Shown piece after piece: positions 44,819 to 55,600 of a stretch of 64,000 nucleotides of DNA. This DNA comes from Symsagittifera roscoffensis. Taxonomy: Eukaryota > Xenacoelomorpha > Acoela > Convolutidae. How positions within the stretch are numbered: the stretch's first letter is position 1; each line of letters begins with the position of its first letter. The position numbers were made by a program, and so were the translations under genes. The stretch spans positions 44,556,101 to 44,620,100 of the forward strand of contig NC_087063.1 of assembly GCF_963678635.1 (NCBI RefSeq), read 5' to 3'. A model generated the notes under the pieces. That model ran no database searches. It saw only the letters and a program-made list of their open reading frames with translations, and was not told the DNA's origin.

Positions 44819-45466
44819 ATGGCGTATACAAATTCGGATACAGTATCAGTTTTAATCTTTTCCCTCTTCTTGGGAAATTTCTGCAGCTCGTCAGATGAAC
44901 CCGTTTCTAGTGGGAAATCTTTGAGCATTAAACCATGCGACGATTTGCTGCCGGGGCAGTACCAGTGTCAAACTTTTCATCTTCCGCCGTCCAAATGTAA
45001 CGAAACCTACAGTATATCATGTGTCTTAGCAGCGGGACTTTTATGTAGACTAAGTAACTCATCGAATACAGCTGAGAAATCCGCAGAAGACAATTCTATT
45101 TCAACCGATAAGACAAACGAAACTGAGTTGTCTCAAGGTTTAACGGTGTCTGCGTTTAACCAGACTCTTAATTGTCCGTACAATGAAACAAGTTATAGAT
45201 ACGACATCGCATTGCTGCTCTCGGTGCTGTGTGGTGTTGTAGGAGCAGATAGGTTCTACCTTGGGTACCCTGCTCTGGGTGTCCTCAAACTGTTCTCCTT
45301 TGGGGGTCTTCTAATCTGGTGGCTGGTGGATATTGTCCTTATAGCTCTCCAGATTCTCCGCCCAGTTGACAACTCGGATTACATTCTCTCGTCTTCGGCT
45401 CCGAGGATGGTAAAGTTGCAGTTTGATGCTGCGAGTGTAATCAAATTCACACACGAAGAGCTTTGA
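44819..45466 (+). CDS. TM2D1: TM2 domain-containing protein 1
   Basis: A single exon of 215 residues. An N-terminal signal peptide is likely (MAYTNSDTVSVLIFSLFLG, cleavage around CSS). The extracellular part has Cys pairs (PCDDLLPGQYQCQ, SKCNETYSISC) and about five N-glycosylation sequons. It ends in the TM2 domain, two membrane helices with the hallmark GADRFYLGYPALGVLK between them, then 'DIVLIALQILRPVDNSDYI' and a short tail. The GYPALG loop and the P-x-D-x-S-x-YI end fit TM2D1 better than TM2D2 or TM2D3. TM2D proteins are conserved in animals and linked to Notch signalling and, in one study, to beta-amyloid binding. The start at 44819 directly follows ATTTTCAG|AT. An in-frame ORF extends upstream to about 44759, but it would place a non-family segment before the signal peptide. 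Confidence 0.9.
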   Translation: MAYTNSDTVSVLIFSLFLGNFCSSSDEPVSSGKSLSIKPCDDLLPGQYQCQTFHLPPSKCNETYSISCVLAAGLLCRLSNSSNTAEKSAEDNSISTDKTNETELSQGLTVSAFNQTLNCPYNETSYRYDIALLLSVLCGVVGADRFYLGYPALGVLKLFSFGGLLIWWLVDIVLIALQILRPVDNSDYILSSSAPRMVKLQFDAASVIKFTHEEL

Positions 45467-45583
45467 GATCTTGCAAGGATCTCATCTGGTTTCTATTGAA
45501 GACTCTCAAAAGTTGGGCTTTCTTCGAGAAAATCAATTTAGTCCAGACAGTTTAAGAGAGGCGCGGAAGTTGACTCGATATCG

Positions 45584-45641
45584 AACTCCAACATGTGATA
45601 TGTAGTGTCTATAACTCCAACATGTGATATGTAGTGTCTAT
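45584..45641 (+). repeat. 29-bp perfect tandem duplication
   Basis: Two back-to-back copies of a 29-bp unit beginning AACTCCAACATGTGATATG and ending GTCTAT. Confidence 0.95.
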
Positions 45642-46724
45642 ATCGATTGAAATTAGTTAATTAATAGAATTATTTTTCTACTTTCTGTTTATCTACTATC
45701 TGATCTCGTAGCTTTTTTCCCCGTGATAAGCAATTATATGTACCCTATTGCAAAATGAGGATAGTTAGAGGTGCACAAAACTCGCATATGCTTGAGCATT
45801 GATATAGTTTTTTTTTACAGGGGTGGCTATTCTATACAATAGTTGTTTGGTACCATAGGGGGACATACTATTGACTTAGTTCTTTTTAGGGTTGCTGATT
45901 CATTACTAGCTACCATGGAGGAGTGGGAATAGTTAAAGAGATCCGGATTTTTTCCATATGTGCTTATTAAGGCTTAGCTGGCCAAGCAATAATACAATAG
46001 GTTTTATGGTTTTATGAGTAAGCAAATCATCTGAAATAGACTGGGCGAAAAAATCAAAATTTATAATTTTGGTTTAATCATACGCAAAGAAAATACGACC
46101 AGAGAAATCTTTATCTGGGCGTTATTAAACTATCAAACTGCTTGCACTGGAAAAGTTAAAACTGCTAAGGCCTAAAAGACAAAAACCTACCACGACATTT
46201 GACGGATCAATGTAAGTTTCTATAGTTAGTAGTTAAGCCTCGACATTCGTTTAAGAGTCCATGAACGTTGTTCAGACTCCTATATAGGTCATGATGATTT
46301 TTTTTTCAGGAAAAGTCTTAAAATTTGTTCGCGCTCAAATTTGGCTTTTTGAGGTTTGACTTCTGAAGTAAAAAAAAGAGTCAAATGTTTTTGCGTTCCT
46401 TGACTCTTAATTGCGTTTTTTTTTGCTTTGTTCGTCAAAAAGCGTTTTATCCTATTCCTTATACGATTTCCATTTGGTGACTGGGTATTCTGCTATCACT
46501 CAGTAAGTAGCCATTCTTGACATTCCGTCTTTCTTCTTTGATAAAGTTTCTTATCTGTTCTCGGGAACTTCTTTGTGGTGTGTGTGTGTGCTCTGAGGGG
46601 AAAAAGGACTTAACTTTTTTTAAAGATAAGAATTTTTTGAGTTTTTGAAAGCCGAAAATACCTGAAAGCAGATATTTTCGGCTTTGTTACCGCTTGGTAA
46701 TTATAAATTAAAATCCTATCAACC

Positions 46725-46885
46725 ATTCGGCGCATCTAGCGTACAGGTAAAACAACAGCTTGAGAAGGCAAAGGCTTGCGGTTTGAATCCGGCTGGGTCC
46801 TTCATTCCAAGTTGGTGTAACCCCATGCTTGAGACGACAAAGCCCGATAGTTTGATTCCAGTTGAGACCTGTTTTTTTTGCAAAA
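46725..46885 (+). mobile_element. Two tRNA-like SINE heads in tandem
   Basis: AGGTAAAACAACAGCTTGAG with TGCGGTTTGAATCCGGCTGG (B-box-like), then GTGTAACCCCATGCTTGAG with ATAGTTTGATTCCAGTTGAG. Both are followed by T-rich tails similar to 16660-16760. Confidence 0.5.
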
Positions 46886-48099
46886 AGAAAATTTTTCATC
46901 GTCTGTTGGCTTCTTTTTGTGTTTAGTTCGGCAGAAAGGATTTTTTTGAAACGTTGCCTTCTTTATAGCATTCCCAAAGGTCTTGGTAGCTCTTGGTAAA
47001 CGATTTTTTGGAGTTTTCTTATTCATTTTTCCGTTAGATTTTAATCATAGTCATTCCTATTTGTATCACAAATGGGGCGAAGCTCAGCTTTGCCTCTGTG
47101 TCAATTTTTTGAAGATGGAGAGAGTTCATGTTGCGTTAATCAGAAAATATATTTTTTAGCTATCCTAGTTGTAAATTGTTCTAGCATGAACATTTTTGAA
47201 TCTTAATAATTATTTCGCTCATAATTATTTCAAAATTGGGAAATTCGTATCAAGGTACACATTTGTATATGCTTAACCGTTGAGTTATTTCTTTATAGGG
47301 GTGGGACTTCGTTACCAGCCATTTCTGGTCTAAAGACAAGCATTTTTGGAATAAGTTTCTGCAGTTCAAGTCTCTATTGATGCGGTTTTAATATAATTTA
47401 GACTCGGTCGCCTGCTGCCTTTTTTGAAGTTCCTGAATGCCTGTGAAAATTTTTTCCTAGGGTAAAGTTCCTTTTCAATCGTGATAAACCAAACATAAAA
47501 TGTTAGTCGTAGAAATAATCTCCATGAACGTAGTTAACCGGATAAAACAATTAAAATTGGAAACTTTAATTTAGATTTCATCAAATTCGGTTGACTTCAG
47601 ACAAAAAAGTGACCTGCAACAAAATTGCTTAGATTTTCACCGGAATTAATATGATGCTATTTGTTTTGCGAAACTTCCGTCAGAAATTTAAGCTAGAACG
47701 GGTAATTTTTGGCTGCTTTTGGTTAATCGCGAAAACTACAGTATCAATTGCTGAGAAAAGTATATCGAAGTGGGTTTCTTTTGTCCCTAATGAAGTTTGA
47801 GGTTTTTATAATTTCCTAAGTTCTGTATAATTGAATTAATTTTTATTTGATAGCTAAAAACCAATTTTCTCATTTAAAAACAATTTTTAATCGCTTTTTT
47901 GCAAGTTCTTGCACTTTTTCCTAATAGTGATCAAGCTTGAAGTTTGTTGGGCTTTATAAGACGCTCATTTTCATTATGTTTTATTAGCAATTCACGCCTG
48001 AGTTTTTGCGTTGTTTTTGATAAACTTAATGTAGCAAATTATCGGTTTTTGAAGTCCTGAGTGTACTCTTGACCATAAATGGGCGTCACTGAGAGTTAG

Positions 48100-48690
48100 T
48101 TTCATCAAAAACACTATTCTTGAGGGGTAGCAAGTCGCTTAGCTAACCAACTTACGAATCGGAGCTTTTGAAGTAACTGGGTAAAAACCCTTTCTATTAC
48201 ACAATAGGATTCACAGTGCTGAAAGCATTGTGGCGGTTACCTTTCATGGCAACTTCAGAAAGGCCCATTTTCCACAAACAGCTTTCAACAATCATAAGGG
48301 GATCTCTTAGAAAGACTCCTAGTCTCCACTAACACAGAAGTTTGTTTGAACACTAGGCAAGCCCCATACAAAAATGTTAGGTGACCCCCAAAGTTTACGT
48401 TTGCGTAAGCAAGGGTTTCAAATGTTCGCACTTACGTCTTTAAGCAATGGGCAATGCGTCGTGTGAAATTGGCAGACAAGGCCTCGATCGAGCTTCTGGT
48501 GACGTATGGGCCAAATCAATTTTACATCGAGCTGGCAATATGAAGTACAATACCAGCCCTGCGCCCGACCAGCTCAGATCATAGCTCCTGGATATACCGT
48601 GGTAGATCCGATTCGCGCGGACATCACAGCAAAGGATTACACCACGCTTGGAGTTGGCACACTAACGTATTCCGGTTTCTTAACAGAGTT
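48100..48690. other. Compositionally distinct block, identity unknown
   Basis: Visibly richer in G and C than its flanks, with no long homopolymers. Short frames read protein-like (for example MGNASCEIGRQGLDRASGDV from 48448, and 'CARPAQIIAPGYTVVDPIRA' from about 48563), but none exceeds about 60 codons in this block without a stop and none matches a family I know. It could be a decayed coding element, an exon, or a transferred fragment. Confidence 0.4.
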
Positions 48691-49643
48691 TACAGTAGAA
48701 TTTCACACACTATTTTTGCGAAATATATTTTTCCCTATTGTTTCTGATGAAGTTCTAAAATATTATTGTTTGGATCATTTTTTGTCTAATAACAAGCCAA
48801 TTTGAACGAACGGTTCAAATTTTCCAGTTTTTTCGTTTTGTTCGGCTAATTGAAAGAGGAACTATGATTGGAATGTTCAATACAAGAACTCAAAAATTCA
48901 TGTGTTCAAGAAGTCCAAACACTTTTGAAAGGGAGTTTTCGGAAGGGTCATTGGACGAGAAAAACACGAAAAATATCCCACTCTAATTTGAGTGGAATCA
49001 AGCAAAACAAACAATCTTCGACTACTCACTCGGAGTCATTAACTTTTGTTAGCAAACACTTACTTCGGCAATCAACGAAACTGTCTCAGTATTATTGTTT
49101 CGACTTTCCAAGAAATTGCGGAATAATTATGCTTGATTTTTTTTATTCTGTGGAATTTCGCCGATCCAAATAATAGTTGTAAACAAAAAGGTATTGACTC
49201 AAATTTCAGAAAGAGAATTTAAGAAGATATTTTACCTCGAATTTTTTCATAATATTCTAAGCTTTGCCCTGATATATGAGCAGTCGTGTTGCTCTCAAAG
49301 CCGCTCTGCAATCTCAATGGGACATAAATATTAGCAACTCAGACAGAACTAAAATAATTACATACAGCACCAATTTTCTGTACTTTTGAATACTTGCTGT
49401 TTCGCTACTCTTGTTTTTCAGCACTGTTGAACCCCCATCGATTGGAAACGAAATTAAGTTTTATTTTTGTTTGCATGAACTTTGACTCGAAGATATGAAT
49501 TGCTAGAAAATCTTATCACTCTGCGGTTGGTTATGTTTTCTTATCTCTAAACTACCAAGATTAAATTTAGAGGGTGGTTGTATTTAGGCGTTTGTGGCTC
49601 GATATTGATTTGATAAAACTCCTGACTTAATTGTAGATCGGTT

Positions 49644-52600
49644 ATGGCGAATGCGCAAACGGGTGGGCGAGTAATAATTTGTTTTTATGTGAAAACTAAG
49701 CTTAGCGTGGACGATCTATAGCCGGCGTTAATAAAACCAGCAAACAGAATTTGATGAATCATCTAAAAAGTTTAAAAAGTGATATTGATCTGAATTGTTG
49801 AACTATCTTGATCCTGAATGAAAGTATTGTCCGGATCTGGAGTAAAGTGTTTCAGCAGTACGTTCTTTTTTGTGCCAAATTTTATGCGATAATTATGACG
49901 TAAAGCATTTGGAATTTGTGATTTTGAAGAGCTTCAAGATTGCTTTATTTATGAGCTAATCAATAAAATTTTTTTGAATATGATAATCTTTGAATATCTT
50001 ATCATATTTAAGCACTTGAAGAATTTTTTTTAAAGGAGAAGTTTTTGAACGGTTTTTCATATAATTTAGCTCTGATGCGTAGATTTAACTTATTTTGCAT
50101 ATAAGCAAATTCTAACTCGCCTGTTCTCAGATGAACGGTACAGCCATCTAACTGCTCCCGAAAAAGGTGAGGGGATAGATTTCACGATCGGGTTTCCAGA
50201 TGGTGACAAGATTCCAATTCAGCTCATGCGGGACGCCTATGTCCAGTTTTTCGAGGAAAAGAAACACCGGTCAGACTTCTTCCAGTACGGGGTGCACTCG
50301 GGCTATCCGAAGATAAGATCTCTTGTCGCCGAGTTTCTGAACAGATGTTACCAATTAGCAGCAAAAGATGGGCCGAAAAAAGAGATTGAGAAGGAAAACA
50401 TAGTTATTTGGTGAGCAGCATAAACCATAATATATAATATCATTGAACAATTGAAAACGTTATCTATAATGCTTAAAGCGTAACACGAATTATTATGTTG
50501 CACTCAAAGTTGTTATGATTTGAAATCAGGCTAGCTAATCGGTCATAATATTTTTTAAACTAGTTTAATTTTAACTTTCAATATTTGATATTGAAGTTCA
50601 TAGTTGATCAAAAGTTTCTCTGCCAAAAAACAATGTCGACGACTTAACGGGCATTCGAACAATCAGGGCTTTCCATGATACAACAGCAGTCTTGTTTCTT
50701 AAATATCAGCTTTTAAACCCGATCCTCTGATAAAACGAATTCTTTACAAACTACCGCTAACTTCAACCAATTTAAAATCATCGTTTGACAATTTTACAAT
50801 TTTATGACTTTTTCTCTTCTATCGAGTATTTTTCGATTAGTGTTTCTCATTAACGTCTGACGAATAATGTTCAATTTTTAAAAAATGACAAATTAAAAAA
50901 AAAAATTTTTTTTTGAAAATCACCACTCCGTGTACATAGTGCTTTATTTACTGCAAGAAAAAACACCCGAGCATAAATATTCCGTCACTTTCCTAATCAA
51001 TTTGTATCATCGGGTTGCCTTGAGGAAATGGCCTATTTTCATTAATAATGCAAATATGATCACGAATACTAAAGAAAAGATGAAAGGCACAATGCGTGCC
51101 GTGCTTACTCAGGGACTTCAGTATAGATAATCTATTATATATTTAATTGCAGGCTTCACTATCTCGCCATGTTGAAGCTTTTTCAACGTATTATTTTTGC
51201 ATGTTTAACCTATATCGTATATTGCAATGGTTAAGAATTTTTTTTCGATTTTCCAATTTGATTTTAGTGGTTATTTTACAAAGTTTAAATTAAGCAGCTC
51301 AATATCGAATTAGGGGTTGCGAATTTGGCCTCCAATTTTGAATGCCCGAATCATTTTAATTAACGAGATAAGAAGATTTTTGAGATTTTTACAAAACTTG
51401 AAGTTCGCAACACTGTAGTTGGGGGGTAGTGTCAGAGTACTATCAAGGATTACGAGTCTTGCCTCCAAATATGACTGCTCAAATCCTTGTAATTTTTGAG
51501 ATATGATGTTTTTTGTGATTTTTTCAAAAATTTTCAATTAATTATTTCTCAAAAGTTGAATTTCTTAACCTGGTAGTTGGGTGCTGTCAGAGTACTCTCA
51601 GGAGTTACAAATCTTGCCTCCAAATATGACTGTTCCAATCCTTGCGGTTTCCGAGATATGACGTTTTTTTGTGATTTTTTCAAAAATTTTCAGAAAACTT
51701 AAATAATTATTATTAGTTTTAAAAATCTGAAATTCCCAACCCTGTAATTAAGTCCTGTCAGAGTACTCTCGAAGATTGCGAATCTTGCCTCCAAATACGA
51801 CTGCTCAACTCTTTGTAGTTTTCGAGATGTGACGTTTTTTTTTCTTCAAAATTTTCAGAAAGTTCAATTTAATTATTTTTCAAAATTTGAAATTCCCAAC
51901 GCTATTCGGTGTTGTCGGTTTACTCGAAATATTTGCAAGTTTTGCCACGTGCGACTGCTAAACGCGAGTGCTCGAATGCTTTTAGTTTCCGAGATGTGAC
52001 GTTTTTTGATTTTTTCAAAATTTCTCAAAGAATTTATCTACAAGAAGTTCAAAAAATTTTAAACTACCAACTCGATGAAGATACAACTTTTTTGTCAGCG
52101 TACACCCTGGCGTTTCAAATCTTGCCTCCTAATATGAATGCTCAAATCTTTTTAGTTTCCGAGATAAACCGTTTTTTTTTCAATTTTTTTCGGGAAACTT
52201 TGCTTTAAAAAAGTTCACAAATTTTTGAATTCCTAACCCTATAGTAGGGTGCTTTCAGGGACTCTCAGTGGTTGCAAATCTGGCCTCCAAATTTCTCCAG
52301 AGATATTTTCGAGATGACGCTTTCAAAATGAGAATTTAAAAAAATTAAAAAGTTCGAAATTACCAACCCTGTAATTGGGTGCAGTCAGAGTACAATAAAA
52401 GTTTGCAGATGTTGCTTCCAAAATATGAGGTTTTTCATGAGTTGTCGAAAATTTTCGAAACACCGGAGGTGCGTTGAAGGCTAATTGTTTTCAAAAAAAT
52501 TGATACGAGAGAAACAAGGGTAACCGTCTGGTCCGTAACAAGCCCAGCATGTTCCAATCAGATATGCAGCTTAAAGAAATAAAAAAGAACTCAAACACCA

Positions 52601-55600
52601 TTCTCTTTGATCAACCTAGCAAGAAATTGGCCAAGACTCATAAGCAAAAATATCACCATCTCGCTTAGATGAGTTTCAGTATGATACCAATTCTGACATT
52701 TTTTGTTTAAATGAAGGCAAACTCACTATCGAATAGCAATAGGGGTAAAAGTCACGAATAGCGTAAATGGCTTCTTTCGTAAATGGACTTTCTTTTTCTG
52801 CATTCGCAGCGGATCAAAAAAAATCGCAGCGGATCTGAGTAGGCACAATGCGTACTGTGCCTACTCAGGGTCGTCAGTATTGATAATTATTTTTGAAGAA
52901 GTTCAGAAGAGAGAAACAAGGGTAACCGTCTGCTCCGTAACAAGCCCAGCATTATCCAGTCAGATATGCAGCGTAAAGAAACAAAAAAGAACTCAAACAC
53001 CATTCTCTTTGATCAAACTAGCAAGAAATTGGTCAAGATTCATAAGCACAAATATCACCATCTCGTTTAGATGAGTTTCAGTATGATACCAAACTTGACA
53101 TTTTTTGTTTAAATGAAGGTAAACTCACTATCGAACAGCAATAGGGGTAAAAGTCACGAATAGCGTAAATGGCTTCTTTCGAAAATGGACTTTCATTTTC
53201 TGCATTCGCAGCGGATCAAAAAATTACTTTTTGATCCAGTTTTCTCTAAAGGGGATAACTTGAAAGTATAAAGTGCATATCATCAACAATTCTTGAAACT
53301 CAAAAAGCCTTAACGTGATAGACTTTTTTTTTCTTAGACATTTTTTTGATTTCCTTGTTCTTATACTTTTTTCTAACTGCTTGTTGGCTATATTTTACTT
53401 TTAGGCTCGTATTGGAGAAGAAAAAAAGGAATAGACTTCGGAGAAAATGTTCAAAGTTATTTTGCATCGATTTTTGAGATAAAGCTGAAAAGTTTTCGCC
53501 GTTTTTTAGAAAACAGAAAAGCTTTGAAAAGTCTTTTTTGCTACCCAAATTTATTTTTCCGTTTCCTAGCTATAATACGAGTTCACGATTTTTTAAACCA
53601 AACTCGTGTAAATGTGTGCTCAATTTCATTTGCGAGCGATGTAGTAGCATGTGTTTTATCCGCTTAATGAGAGCGTCTGATAGATAGTGAGTAAACTCTT
53701 GACAACAGCTAGGACATTTGTTTCAGATATGAAGAGGAATGCTTCATATTCTATACGCTGTTCGAATCCTTAAGCTGATTCTTTACTTTTTTCAAGACTT
53801 AACATATCTTTTTGCACTTTTAACATATTTTACTTACAATTTCAGTTTTTAAGTTGAGATTTGTTTTTCTTCTGATGGAAAATCTGAAGTTTTAGTGGCG
53901 GCGTTTCGTTCGGTTTGGATAGAATTCTGACAGTTCTCGGAGTGGACAAGAATGCAATAGTGTATTGTGAGGAACTGACTTTCTTCTGCTTTCTCAACAT
54001 GCTCAGGGAGAGAGGATGTGAAGTGAGAATGATACCATTCACAAAAGAGGGAGTAATGGACTTGGATTGGCTGGAGACGGATTTGACAAGTATTGATGGA
54101 GATGCGGCCAAGCCAATTTTAGGTATGACTTGGAAGCTGTATTCTACCTTACAAATCACGACTTTCTCAAATTTTTTGTTTTTGTTGTTGCTTTTTTCGT
54201 GTTATCTATCTATTACATATTTAAATGCGGGCTTCACTATCTCGCCATGTTTTAGCTTTTTCAACGTATTATTTTTGCATGTTTAAGCTATATCGTATAT
54301 TGCAATGCTTAAGATTTTTTTTCGATTTTCCTATTTGATTTTAGTGGTTATTTTACCGAGTTTAAATTAAGCAGCCCAATATCGAATAATGGGTTGCGAA
54401 TTTGGCCTCCGATATTGAATGCCCGAATCATTTTAGTGAACGAGATAAGACGATTTTTGAGATTTTTTCAAAAATTTTCAGAAATTTCAAATAACAAATT
54501 TTTTTTATAAAACTTGAAGTTCCCAACCCTGTAGTTGGGTGCTGTCAGTGTACTCTAAGTAGTTACAAATCTTGCCTCCAAACATGACTGTTCAAATCCT
54601 TGTAGTTTTCGAGATATGACGTTTTTTGTGATTTTTTCAAAAAATTTTCAGAAAACTTATATTAATTTTTTTCGCAAAATCTGAAATTCCCAACCCTGTA
54701 GTTGGGTCCTGTCAGAGTAATCTCAAAGATTGAGAATCTTGCCTCCAAATTTGACTGCTCAATTCTTTGTAGTTTTCGAGTGACGTTTTTTGTGTTTTTT
54801 TTTTTCAAAGTTTTCAGAAAACTTAAAGGCTTATTATTTCAAAATCTGAAATTCTCAACCCTGTACTTGGGTACTGTCAGAGTACTATCAAGGATCGCGA
54901 ATCTTGCCTCCAAATATGACTGCTCAAATCTTTGTTGTTTTCGAGGTTTGATGTTTTTTGTGATTTCTTCAAAAATTTTCAGAAAATTTTAATTATTTCT
55001 CAAAGTTTGAAATTACCAACCTTGTAGTCGGGTGGTTTCAGAGTACTCTAAGGATTTACAAATCTTGCCTCCAAATATGACTGTTCAAATTCTTGTAGTT
55101 TTCGAGATATGAAGTTTTTTGTGATTTTTTCAAAAAAATTTCAGAAAACTTGTATTAATTTTTTTTCGCAAAACCTGAAATTCCCAACCCAGTAGTTGGG
55201 TCCTGTCAGAGTAATCTCAAAGATTGCGAATCTCGCCTCCAAATATGACTGCTCAATTCTTTGTAGTTTTTGTGATATGACGTTTTTGTCATTTTTTCAA
55301 AAAATTTCAGAAAAGTTGTATTAATTTTTTTTCGCAAAAGCTGAAATTCCCAACCCTGTAGTTGGGTCCTGTCAGAGTAATCTCAAAGATTGCGAATCTC
55401 GCCTCCAAATATGACTGCTCAACTCCTTGTAGTTTTCGAGATATGACTTTTTTTTTTGATTTTTTCAAAAATTTTAAGAAAAGTTAGGTTCTGTCAGAGT
55501 ACTCTCAAGGATTGCGAATCTTGCCTCCAAATATGACTGCTCAATTCTTTGTAGTTTTCGAGAACTGACGTTTTTTGTGTTTTTTTTTCAAAATTTTCAG

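Larger units (their letters stand above)
45467..49643. other. Intergenic with SINE-like copies and an odd GC-richer block
   Basis: It holds a 29-bp tandem duplication (45584-45641), an R1 5' segment (about 46255-46350), two tRNA-like heads (about 46725-46880), a hairpin tail (about 47072-47095) and a distinctly GC-richer block (about 48100-48690, listed separately). From 48870 to 49640 I see no gene. The open frame 48868-49173 has no family signature. Confidence 0.55.
50411..53895. other. Aminotransferase intron with nested repeats
   Basis: The intron contains a repeat unit interrupted by Helentron-like copy C, a second uninterrupted copy of the same unit, and R1 sequence ending near 53390 (CTGCTTGTTGGCTATATTTT). 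The frame 50930-51130 lies in the repeat unit and is not called a gene. Confidence 0.7.

Noticed and set aside
50930-51130. 66-codon frame left of Helentron-like copy C, considered as a gene
   Set aside because: It runs into a duplicated repeat unit and ends at the element border. No family signature is present.
52505-53070. Open frame of about 55 codons in both copies of the 400-bp duplication
   Set aside because: Most differences between copies are amino-acid changing, so there is no sign of protein-level selection.
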